Origin: Aurantiacibacter luteus
GTDB taxonomy: Bacteria; Pseudomonadota; Alphaproteobacteria; Sphingomonadales; Sphingomonadaceae
DNA length: 64,000 nucleotides
Direction: 5' to 3'
Assembly: GCF_001010945.1 (NCBI RefSeq)
Contig: NZ_LBHB01000001.1
Location: 1-64,000, forward strand
Both the position numbers and the translations under genes were made by a program. The notes below the pieces were generated by a model, which was given only the letters and a program-made list of their open reading frames with translations, was not told the origin of the DNA and did no database searches. How positions within the stretch are numbered: position 1 is the stretch's first letter; each line of letters begins with the position of its first letter. Positions 25,433 through 33,879 of the stretch are shown piece after piece.

Positions 25433-26950
25433 ATGACGACGGCAAGCGCACCATACGACTTCGTGATCGCCGGCGGCGGGACCGCCGGCTGGATGTGCGC
25501 AGCGGCCCTTGCCCGCTTCACCCCGCCCGGCAGCCGCATCGCGCTGGTCGAGAGCGAGGCCATCGGCACCGTCGGGGTGGGCGAGGCCACGATCCCGCAG
25601 ATCCACTTGTTCAACGGCGCGCTGGGCCTCGACGAGGCGGAATTCCTGCGCGAGACCAAGGGCAGCTTTAAGCTCGGCATTAGTTTCGACGGCTGGTTGC
25701 GCGAGGGCGAGAGTTACATGCACGCCTTCGGCAATGTGGGCCGCGCGCTGGGCACCCTGCCGTTCCAGCATTACTGGCTGCGCGCGAAGCGACTGGGGCT
25801 CGCCAAGCCGCTGCAACGCTATTCGCTGAACGAACTCGCCGCGCGCACCATGCGGATGCAGCGCGGCAGGACGCAGGCGGGGCAGGAGATGCCCTACGCC
25901 TATCACTTCGATGCCGGGCTCTACGCCAATTACCTGCGCCGCTATGCCGAGGCGCGCGGGGTGGAGCGGGTCGAGGGTGTCATCGAACACGTCGCACTCG
26001 ACGGCGAGAGCGGCGCGATCGCCGCACTCCGCCTGGACGGCAACCGGGAACTACCGGGTCGCTTCTTCTTCGACTGCACCGGCTTTCGCGCGCTGCTGAT
26101 CGGCGAGGCGCTGGGCACCGGGTTCGACGACTGGTCGCACGTCCTGCCCTGCGACCGCGCGATGGCCGTGCCCTGCGCTGGCGGAGGCGACTTCACACCG
26201 TTCACCCGCTCCATCGCAAGGCAGGCCGGGTGGCAGTGGCGCATTCCTCTCCAGCACCGCATCGGCAACGGGCTCGTCTATTCGAGCGCGCACCTCTCGG
26301 ACGACGAGGCGAGCGCCACGCTGCTCGCCAATCTCGACGGCGAGCCGCAGGGCGATCTGCGCCCCATCCGCTTCACCACCGGCAAGCGCCGCGTCCACTG
26401 GCAGGCAAACTGCCTCGCGCTGGGCCTTGCCGCCGGGTTCATGGAGCCGCTGGAATCGACCAGCATCCACCTTGTCCAGTCCGCCATCAGCCGCTTCCTC
26501 GCGGTCATGCCCGCAGAGGGCGAGGCGAGCCCGGCGGCGCGCGACTGGTTCAACGGCCAGGCCGCGTTCGAGTGGGAGCGCATCCGCGATTTCCTCATCC
26601 TTCACTACACCGCCAACCGGCGCGAGGGCGAGCCGTTCTGGGACCACGTGCGCCACATGGCCCTGCCCGAAACGCTCGTCGCCAAGCTGGCGCTGTGGCG
26701 CGAGGCCGGGTTCATCCACCGCGAGCACGAGGAACTGTTCACCGAGGTCGGCTGGTTCCAGGTGCTCGCAGGACAGGGGGTTGAGGCCGAGGGCTACAAC
26801 CCGCTCGCCGATGCGCTCCCTGAAGCGGACCTCGCCGCCATGCTGGCCCAGACCGAGGCCGCATTGGTGGAACAGGTGAAGCCCATGCCACGCCATCTCG
26901 ATTTCCTTGCCGATTACGTCGGCGCCCAGAGCGCGAAAGAACCCGCATGA
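25433..26950 (+). CDS. Tryptophan-halogenase-like flavin-dependent protein (first copy)
   Basis: This 505-residue protein has an N-terminal FAD-binding GGGTAGW motif, the VGVGEATIP stretch, a Lys80 in GSFKLGISF at the position of the catalytic halogenase lysine, and WQWRIP (267-272), the WxWxIP signature of flavin-dependent halogenases. The ATG follows GAGGACGAA. Such genes are frequent beside TonB receptors in Caulobacter/Sphingomonas-type carbohydrate loci, where the true substrate is unresolved. No flavin reductase gene is nearby. It overlaps the next gene by ATGA and starts the five-gene chain. Confidence 0.88.
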   Translation: MTTASAPYDFVIAGGGTAGWMCAAALARFTPPGSRIALVESEAIGTVGVGEATIPQIHLFNGALGLDEAEFLRETKGSFKLGISFDGWLREGESYMHAFGNVGRALGTLPFQHYWLRAKRLGLAKPLQRYSLNELAARTMRMQRGRTQAGQEMPYAYHFDAGLYANYLRRYAEARGVERVEGVIEHVALDGESGAIAALRLDGNRELPGRFFFDCTGFRALLIGEALGTGFDDWSHVLPCDRAMAVPCAGGGDFTPFTRSIARQAGWQWRIPLQHRIGNGLVYSSAHLSDDEASATLLANLDGEPQGDLRPIRFTTGKRRVHWQANCLALGLAAGFMEPLESTSIHLVQSAISRFLAVMPAEGEASPAARDWFNGQAAFEWERIRDFLILHYTANRREGEPFWDHVRHMALPETLVAKLALWREAGFIHREHEELFTEVGWFQVLAGQGVEAEGYNPLADALPEADLAAMLAQTEAALVEQVKPMPRHLDFLADYVGAQSAKEPA

Positions 26951-28785
26951 AAGCCATCTTTGCCCTCGGTCTCGCTGCCGCCTTGCTCTCCGGGTGCGCC
27001 ACGGTCCCGCCTGCCGGCGCGCCGCTCGCCCCGGCCGGCACCTATCTCGCGCGTGAGCCGAGCGAGGAAATCATCTACTTCGTCCTGCCCGACCGCTTCG
27101 AGAACGGCGATCCCTCGAACGATACCGGCGACTTCACCGGCGACCGGCTCGCCACCGGCTTCGACCCGGCCGCGCGCGGCTTCTTCCACGGCGGCGACCT
27201 GGCGGGCCTGACCAGCCGCCTCGACTATCTCGAGGGGCTGGGCGTCACCGCCATCTGGTTCGCGCCGATCTTCCAGAACAAGCCGGTGCAGGGCCCGCCG
27301 GGCGACGAGAGCGCGGGCTATCACGGCTACTGGGTGGCGGACTTCACCCGGCCCGACGGCCACTTCGGCACGCAGGCGGAATTCACCGCCTTCGTCGAAG
27401 CCGCCCACGCGCGCGGGATGAAGGTCTACATGGACATCATCACCAACCACACCGCCGACGTCATCACCTACGCCGACGGGCCGGAGACGAACTTCGAATA
27501 CCGCAGCCTGGGCGATTACCCCTATTCCACCCGTGGCGGGGTGGACGGCGCGGCCATCAATCCCGGCTTCACCGGCCATGAGGATTCGAGCGCGGAAAAC
27601 TTCGCCCGCCTGACCGATCCGAACTACGCCTACCAGCCGGTCGTGCCCGAGGCCGAGCGGAGCGTGAAGGTGCCCGCTTGGCTCAACGATCCGATCTACT
27701 ACCACAACCGCGGCAACAGCAGCTTCACCGGCGAGGACAGCCGCTTCGGCGACTTCGCGGGGCTCGACGACCTGTTCACCGAGCACCCGCGCGTGCGCGC
27801 CGGAATGCAGGAGATCTTCTGCGACTGGATCACCCGCACCCGCGTCGACGGCTTCCGCATCGACACCGCGCGCCATGTCGATCCGGGCTTCTGGCAGGAA
27901 TTCGTCCCCGCGATGGAAGCCTGTGCCACCGCCGCCGGCATCCCGAACTTCCACATGTTCGGCGAGGTCTACAAGGACGTGCCGGATAACGGATACATCG
28001 CCGAATACACCCGCCGCGACCAATTGCCCGCCGTGCTCGATTTCGCCTTCCAGGCCGCCATGCGAGAGACGCTGGGCAGGGGACAGGGAACGGTCGTTCT
28101 CGCCCACATGTTCGACGGCGACGTGCTCTACGAAGGCGGCGAGGAGACCGCGCGCACCCTGCCGACGTTCCTTGGCAATCACGACATGGGCCGCTTCTCC
28201 ACGCTGCTGCGCGAGGACATGCCCGGTATCGGCCAGCAGGAACTGCTCGCCCGCGTCCTGCTCGGCCACGCGATGATGCTGAGCCTGCGCGGCAGCCCGA
28301 CGGTCTATTACGGTGACGAGCAGGGTTTCGTCGGCGACGGCAACGACCAGCGCGCGCGCGAGGACATGTTCCCCAGCCGGACGGCGGAATACAACGACAA
28401 CGTCCTCATCGGCACTCGCGCCACCACGGCGGACAGCAACTTCGACACCGCCCACCCGCTCTACCGCCTGATCGCCGCCTTCAGCGCCATCCGCCGCGAG
28501 CACCCGGCCTTTACCCGCGGCCGCCAGCAGGTGCGCCATTACGAGCAGGAGCCGGGCGTCTTCGCTGTCAGCCGCTTCGACCCCGATAGCGGCGCGGAAT
28601 ACCTCGCCGTGTTCAACACCAGCGATGCGCCGCGCAGCGCCAATGTCTGGCTCGGCAGCAATGCACGCACCTTCCAGACGCTCGCAGGCGAGTGCCCCGC
28701 CGCCGTCAGCGCGCCGGGCAGCGCCGCTTTCGCGCTCCCCGCCTTCGGCTGGGCCGTGTGCCGGGTCAGCGAGACTGCCCGATGA
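26947..28785 (+). CDS. GH13 alpha-amylase-like lipoprotein (maltodextrin hydrolase)
   Basis: This 612-residue protein has a lipoprotein signal peptide with lipobox LLSGC (Cys17). The GH13 barrel contains DIITNHTAD (region I), GFRIDTARH with nucleophile Asp306, HMFGEVYKD with acid/base Glu340, and FLGNHDMGRF with Asp413, plus a C-terminal beta domain. It is probably periplasmic and membrane-anchored, acting on maltodextrin or cyclodextrin. Overlaps at both ends (ATGA) couple it to the halogenase and the alpha-glucosidase. It differs clearly from the smaller amylase at 15128-16528. Confidence 0.9.
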   Translation: MKAIFALGLAAALLSGCATVPPAGAPLAPAGTYLAREPSEEIIYFVLPDRFENGDPSNDTGDFTGDRLATGFDPAARGFFHGGDLAGLTSRLDYLEGLGVTAIWFAPIFQNKPVQGPPGDESAGYHGYWVADFTRPDGHFGTQAEFTAFVEAAHARGMKVYMDIITNHTADVITYADGPETNFEYRSLGDYPYSTRGGVDGAAINPGFTGHEDSSAENFARLTDPNYAYQPVVPEAERSVKVPAWLNDPIYYHNRGNSSFTGEDSRFGDFAGLDDLFTEHPRVRAGMQEIFCDWITRTRVDGFRIDTARHVDPGFWQEFVPAMEACATAAGIPNFHMFGEVYKDVPDNGYIAEYTRRDQLPAVLDFAFQAAMRETLGRGQGTVVLAHMFDGDVLYEGGEETARTLPTFLGNHDMGRFSTLLREDMPGIGQQELLARVLLGHAMMLSLRGSPTVYYGDEQGFVGDGNDQRAREDMFPSRTAEYNDNVLIGTRATTADSNFDTAHPLYRLIAAFSAIRREHPAFTRGRQQVRHYEQEPGVFAVSRFDPDSGAEYLAVFNTSDAPRSANVWLGSNARTFQTLAGECPAAVSAPGSAAFALPAFGWAVCRVSETAR

Positions 28786-30377
28786 TCGAGCTTTCCAGCG
28801 AACGGCCTTGGTGGAAGGGTGCGGCGATCTACCAGATCTATCCGCGCAGCTTCATGGATTCCAACGGCGACGGGATCGGTGACCTGCCGGGTATCACCAG
28901 TCGCCTCGACCATGTCGCGCGGCTCGGCGTCGATGCCATCTGGGTCAGCCCCTTCTTCGCCAGCCCGATGAAGGATTTCGGCTACGACGTTTCCGACTAC
29001 CGCGCCGTCGACCCGATCTTCGGCACGCTGGAGGATTTCGACGCGCTGGTCGCCCGCGCGCACGACCTCGGCCTGAAGGTGCTGATCGACCAGGTCTATT
29101 CGCACACGTCCGACGAACACGAATGGTTTGCCGCCAGCCGCTCCGACAGAACCGGTCCGAAGAACGACTGGTATGTCTGGGCGGACCCCAAGCCCGACGG
29201 GTCGCCGCCGTCGAACTGGCAATCCGTTTTCGGGGGTCCCGCATGGACCTGGGATGCCCGCAGGCGGCAATACTACCTGCACAACTTCCTCAGCTGCCAG
29301 CCGCAGCTGAACCTGCACAACCCGGCCGTTCAGGACGCGGTGCTGGATGTCATGCGCTTCTGGCTGGATCGCGGCGTCGACGGCTTCCGCATCGATGCGC
29401 TGAACTTCGCGATGCACGACCCGGCGCTGACCGACAATCCGCCCGCGCCCGCCACCGACAAGCCGCGCACGCGGCCCTTCGATTTCCAACTGAAGAAGCA
29501 CAATCAGTCGCACCCCGACATCCCGCGCTTCATCGAGCGCATCCGCGCGCTGACCGACCGCTACGATGCGATCTTCACCGTCGCCGAGGTGGGCGGGGAC
29601 GAGGCGCATGCCGAGATGAAGGCCTTCACCGCGGGCGAGACGCATCTCAACTCGGCCTACGGCTTCAACTTCCTCTATGCCGACCGACTGACGCCCGGCC
29701 TCGTCTGCGCGGCGCTGGCGGACTGGCCCGACGAGGACGGCGTGGGCTGGCCGAGCTGGGCCTTCGAGAACCACGACGCGCCGCGCGCGCTGAGCCGCTG
29801 GGTGGACGAGAGCGACCGCGAGGCCTTTGCCCGGCTCAAGATCGCGCTGCTCGCCTGCCTTCGCGGCAACGCCATCCTCTATCAGGGCGAGGAACTGGGT
29901 CTGTTGCAGGTCGAGATCCCCTTCGAACAGCTCCACGATCCCGAGGCCATAGCCAACTGGCCGCTGACCCTCAGCCGCGATGGCGCGCGCACGCCCATGC
30001 CGTGGGACAACGGAGCAGATGGCGGCTTCGGGCACGAGGCGCCGTGGCTGCCGCACGGTGAGGAAAACCTCGCCCGCGCCGCTGCCTTGCAGGAGGGCGA
30101 TCCGCATTCGCTCCTCGCCCATACCCGCGCCATGCTGGCCCTGCGCAAGGCGAATCCGGCCCTGCTGTGCGGGCGGGTCACGCGCTGCGAAACGCGCGGC
30201 GACCTGCTGGTGCTCGGCCGCCGCCACGACGACGATTGCATCCGCACCTTCTTCAATCTCGGTTCGGGCGACATCGCGCTTGTCGAGAATGAGGCGCAAG
30301 GAACGGTGCTCGCCACCATCAACGGCGCGACCTGCGACACCCTCCCTCCCTACGCAGCCCTGGTGGTACAGATATGA
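28782..30377 (+). CDS. Cytoplasmic GH13 alpha-glucosidase
   Basis: This 531-residue protein has no signal peptide. Its GH13 sequence matches oligo-1,6/alpha-glucosidases of the GH13_23 type: WWKGAAIYQIYPRSF at the start, GFRIDALNF with nucleophile Asp205, FTVAEVGG with acid/base Glu269 and FENHDAPR with Asp332. The absence of a signal peptide places it in the cytoplasm, where it would split imported maltose or sucrose-like glucosides into hexoses for the kinase. Start and stop overlap the neighbouring genes by ATGA. Chain length and lack of extra domains are as usual for the family. Confidence 0.9.
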   Translation: MIELSSERPWWKGAAIYQIYPRSFMDSNGDGIGDLPGITSRLDHVARLGVDAIWVSPFFASPMKDFGYDVSDYRAVDPIFGTLEDFDALVARAHDLGLKVLIDQVYSHTSDEHEWFAASRSDRTGPKNDWYVWADPKPDGSPPSNWQSVFGGPAWTWDARRRQYYLHNFLSCQPQLNLHNPAVQDAVLDVMRFWLDRGVDGFRIDALNFAMHDPALTDNPPAPATDKPRTRPFDFQLKKHNQSHPDIPRFIERIRALTDRYDAIFTVAEVGGDEAHAEMKAFTAGETHLNSAYGFNFLYADRLTPGLVCAALADWPDEDGVGWPSWAFENHDAPRALSRWVDESDREAFARLKIALLACLRGNAILYQGEELGLLQVEIPFEQLHDPEAIANWPLTLSRDGARTPMPWDNGADGGFGHEAPWLPHGEENLARAAALQEGDPHSLLAHTRAMLALRKANPALLCGRVTRCETRGDLLVLGRRHDDDCIRTFFNLGSGDIALVENEAQGTVLATINGATCDTLPPYAALVVQI

Positions 30378-32416
30378 CCCTTCTTCGCACGACCCTCTCG
30401 CTCGCCGCCCTGCTGCTGACCTCCACCGCCGCGCTGGCGCAGAGCGTCGCCTCGCCCGACGGGCGGATGACGGCAACGCTGACCGTGGACGGCGAGGGAA
30501 AGCCCAACTGGAGCGTGACGCGCGACGGCGAGCCGCTGATCGCGCCCTCCGGCTTAGGCTTCAACATCGAGGACGAGGACCCGTTGCGGCGCAATTTCGC
30601 CGTCGTCGCGCAGGGCACGTCCAGCGCCGAGAGCACCTGGGAGCAGCCGTGGGGGGAACGCCAGTTCGTCACCGACCGCCATAACGAGCTCGCCGTCACC
30701 TTTCGCCAGCAGGACGACCTGGCGCGCGAGTTCACCGTACGCCTGCGCCTGTTCGATGACGGCGTGGGCTTCCGCTACGAGTTTCCCGAACGCGCCGATC
30801 ACCCGGAAACCCGCATTGCCGAGGAGTTGACCGAGTTCAACATCGCCCCCGCGGGTGAGGCCTGGTGGATTCCGGCAGGCGACTGGAACCGCTACGAGCA
30901 GCTCTACCAGAACAGCGCGATCAGTGCGGTGGGGCTGGCGCACACGCCGATCACCTTCCGCCTCTACGACGGCACGCACCTCTCGATGCACGAGGCGGCG
31001 CTGGTCGACTATTCGGGCATGTGGCTGCAGCGCATGGACGGGCAGCGTTTCCGCTCCGTCCTCGCGCCGTCGAGCCGCGGGGCCAAGGTGGTGCGCACCG
31101 GCGCCTTCACCACGCCATGGCGCACGCTGCGCGTATCCGACGATGCCGCCGGGCTGGTCGAGAACGACCTCGAACTCAACCTCAACGAGCCCAACGTTCT
31201 GGGCGATGTCAGCTGGTTTGAGCCGGCCAAGTACATCGGCATCTGGTGGGGCATGATCTCGGGCCGCTGGTCGTGGGCGCAGGGCGACCGCCACGGCGCG
31301 ACGACCGAACGCACCCGCCAGTACATCGACTTCGCCGCCGAGAACGGCTTTCGCGGGGTGCTGGTGGAAGGCTGGGATTACGGCTGGGACGGCACCTGGT
31401 TCGGCAACGGGCGCGACTTTAGCTTCACCCGTGCCTATCCCGACTTCGACCTCGAAGGGCTGGCGGCCTATGCCCGCGAGCGCGGCGTGCACGTGATCGG
31501 CCACCACGAGACCGGCGGCAACATCGCCAATTACGAGGCACAGCTTTCCGATGCCATGGCGCTCTACGGGCGGCTGGGCGTGGACGTGGTCAAGACCGGC
31601 TACGTCGCCGACGCGGGCTCGATCATCAGCTGCAACGCCGACATCGCCGACCCGTGCGAGGGGCAAGTGATGGAATGGCACGACGGCCAGCGCCAGGTGC
31701 AGCACCACCTGCGCGTGGTGCAGGAAGCCGCGGAGAACCGCGTCGCCGTCAACCCGCACGAGCCGGTGAAGGATACCGGCCTCAGGCGAACCTATCCCAA
31801 CTGGGTGGCGCGCGAGGGTGCGCGCGGGCAGGAATACAACGCCTGGAGCGCCTTCGGGAACGGCCCCGATCACGAACCGACGCTGGTTTACACCCGGATG
31901 CTCAGCGGGCCTATGGACTATACCCCCGGCGTACTCGGGCTGGTTGGCGACAATGGCGTGCCCATGGCCTCAACGCTGGCGAAGCAGCTCGGCCTCTACC
32001 TCGCGATCTATTCGCCGATCCAGATGGCCGCCGATTTCGTCGAAAGCCTGGAGGCGCATCCGCGCGAGCTGGAATTCATCCGCGCCGTTCCCGCCGACTG
32101 GGCAGAGAGCCACCTCGTCGCGGGCGCCATCGGAGACTACGCCGTCTTCGCGCGCAAGGATCGCAACTCCGAGGACTGGTATGCCGGTGGCATCAACGAT
32201 GCTACGGCGCGCGACGTGACGCTAGACTTCGCCTTCCTCGAACCCGGCCGAACCTACCGCGCCAGCGTGTGGAAGGACGGCGAGGGGGCGACCTACCTCA
32301 CCGAGGCGCGGCACAGCATCGCCTACGACACTTTCGAGGTTCGCGCGGGCGAGGAGCACACCTTCCACCTCGCGCCGGGCGGCGGGCTTGCCATCCGCTT
32401 GCAGCCGGTGCGGTGA
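30374..32416 (+). CDS. GH97 alpha-glucosidase (SusB-like)
   Basis: This 680-residue protein has a signal peptide (cleavage near LAQS, about 23), an N-terminal beta-sandwich, a catalytic barrel and a C-terminal beta domain. It has the residues of inverting SusB-type GH97 enzymes: Glu379 in GHHETGG, Glu463 in NPHEPVKD and Glu487 in RGQEYNAW, spaced 24 apart for the last two as in SusB. It should be periplasmic and release glucose from maltooligosaccharides. It is coupled to its neighbours by a 4-base overlap upstream and a GTGA overlap with the second halogenase downstream. Confidence 0.9.
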   Translation: MTLLRTTLSLAALLLTSTAALAQSVASPDGRMTATLTVDGEGKPNWSVTRDGEPLIAPSGLGFNIEDEDPLRRNFAVVAQGTSSAESTWEQPWGERQFVTDRHNELAVTFRQQDDLAREFTVRLRLFDDGVGFRYEFPERADHPETRIAEELTEFNIAPAGEAWWIPAGDWNRYEQLYQNSAISAVGLAHTPITFRLYDGTHLSMHEAALVDYSGMWLQRMDGQRFRSVLAPSSRGAKVVRTGAFTTPWRTLRVSDDAAGLVENDLELNLNEPNVLGDVSWFEPAKYIGIWWGMISGRWSWAQGDRHGATTERTRQYIDFAAENGFRGVLVEGWDYGWDGTWFGNGRDFSFTRAYPDFDLEGLAAYARERGVHVIGHHETGGNIANYEAQLSDAMALYGRLGVDVVKTGYVADAGSIISCNADIADPCEGQVMEWHDGQRQVQHHLRVVQEAAENRVAVNPHEPVKDTGLRRTYPNWVAREGARGQEYNAWSAFGNGPDHEPTLVYTRMLSGPMDYTPGVLGLVGDNGVPMASTLAKQLGLYLAIYSPIQMAADFVESLEAHPRELEFIRAVPADWAESHLVAGAIGDYAVFARKDRNSEDWYAGGINDATARDVTLDFAFLEPGRTYRASVWKDGEGATYLTEARHSIAYDTFEVRAGEEHTFHLAPGGGLAIRLQPVR

Positions 32417-33879
32417 GCGAAGGGAAAAAGCCCTCCATCGTCGTGCTGGGCGGCGGCAGCGCGGGCTGGATCACCGCCTGTCTGCTGCACCATCGCTGGG
32501 GCGGTGAGGTCACCGTCGTCGAGAGCCCGGAGATCGGAATCATCGGCGTGGGCGAGGGTTCGACCCCGCAGCTGAAGGCGCTGTTCGACCATCTTGGCAT
32601 TGCCGAGGCCGAATGGATGGCCGCCTGCGACGCCACCTTCAAGCTCGGCATCCGCTTCACCGGCTGGAGCGAGCGGCCGGGGTTTGGCAGCTACTTCCAC
32701 CCGTTCCCCGGACCGGTGGACCTGCACACCGAGCCCGGTTTCACTCACAATGCCATGCTGGCGCGTCGCGGGTTCGATGTGCCTGCGCTGCCCGACGACT
32801 GGTTCCTCGCCGCGCGCCTGGCGAGCGAGGGCAAGGGTCCGCACCCATCCGCCAGTTTCCCCTTCGCGCCGAGCTACGGCTACCACTTCGACGCCTACAA
32901 GCTCGGTGCTTTCCTGCGCGACTGGGCGAGGCCCCGCGGCGTCGTTCACCGCGAGGCGAAGGTAGCTGAGGTCGAGCTTACCGACGGCGGCGACGTCGCC
33001 GCGCTGGTCTGCGAGGGCGGGGAGCGGATCGCAGGTGACCTGTTCGTCGATTGCTCGGGCTTTCGCGCGCTGATCGCGGAAGGCGCGCTGGGCGCCAAGT
33101 TCCTGCCTTTCGACAGCAACCTCTTCGCCGACCGCGCCGTCGTCATGCCGACGGAGCGCGACGCGCACTACCTGCCGCAGACCGAGGCCGTGGCCATGAA
33201 GGCCGGCTGGCGCTGGCGCATCCCGCTCACCACGCGGGTGGGCAACGGCTACGTCTATGCCTCGCGCTACCTTGCCGACGAGGAGGCCGAGGCCGAACTG
33301 CGCGCCGCCACCGGCAGCACGGGCGAGGCGCGGTTTCTCCGCATGAAGGTCGGGCGGCTGGAAGACAGCTGGACCCGCAACTGTCTCGCCGCGGGCCTCG
33401 CGCAGGGGTTCATCGAGCCGCTGGAGGCGACCGCGCTGCACATCGTCATCGCCACCGCACTGGAATTCGCCGAGGCTTTCGAGGAAGGCGGCTTCTCCGC
33501 CCGGCACCGCGACAGGTTCAATCGCCAGATCGCCGCGCGCTACGAGAGCGTGCGCGACTACATCGTGGCGCATTACAGGATGAACCAGCGCACCGACACG
33601 GCCTTCTGGCGCGATAACGCGGCGAACCAGGCGCTGTCGAACAACCTCAGGGCCATGGTCACCGCCTGGTTCACCCATGGCGACATGGCCGAGGTCAACG
33701 CCAGCACATATGCCGAGCCCGCCTATGCCGCGATGAGCTGGCACGCGCTGTTTGCGGGCTACGGCACATTCCCGCCAGCCGCCCGGATGCAGCCTCCGCC
33801 GCCCGGCGTGGCGGTTGCCGATGTCGAGGCCGCGCGCGCGATGCTGGCTGCCTGCGCGGAAAACTTCGCGCCGCTCTAG
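32413..33879 (+). CDS. Tryptophan-halogenase-like flavin-dependent protein (second copy)
   Basis: This 488-residue protein has GGGSAGW at the N-terminus, VGEGSTP, Lys77 in ATFKLGIRF and WRWRIP (266-271), so halogenase hallmarks are intact. It is clearly diverged from the first copy (25433-26950), not a recent duplicate. It uses a GTG start that overlaps the GH97 stop. It closes the five-gene chain and shares a CTAG with the convergent malQ gene. The substrate is unknown; it may modify an aromatic compound, an indole or possibly a glycan-linked group. Confidence 0.87.
   Translation: MSEGKKPSIVVLGGGSAGWITACLLHHRWGGEVTVVESPEIGIIGVGEGSTPQLKALFDHLGIAEAEWMAACDATFKLGIRFTGWSERPGFGSYFHPFPGPVDLHTEPGFTHNAMLARRGFDVPALPDDWFLAARLASEGKGPHPSASFPFAPSYGYHFDAYKLGAFLRDWARPRGVVHREAKVAEVELTDGGDVAALVCEGGERIAGDLFVDCSGFRALIAEGALGAKFLPFDSNLFADRAVVMPTERDAHYLPQTEAVAMKAGWRWRIPLTTRVGNGYVYASRYLADEEAEAELRAATGSTGEARFLRMKVGRLEDSWTRNCLAAGLAQGFIEPLEATALHIVIATALEFAEAFEEGGFSARHRDRFNRQIAARYESVRDYIVAHYRMNQRTDTAFWRDNAANQALSNNLRAMVTAWFTHGDMAEVNASTYAEPAYAAMSWHALFAGYGTFPPAARMQPPPPGVAVADVEAARAMLAACAENFAPL

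Noticed and set aside
20453-25990. A 1,845-codon minus-strand frame running through the TonB receptor region into the LacI-type gene
   Set aside because: Only its last 350 codons are a real protein (the LacI-type regulator). The rest is antisense to the receptor, oxygenase and halogenase.
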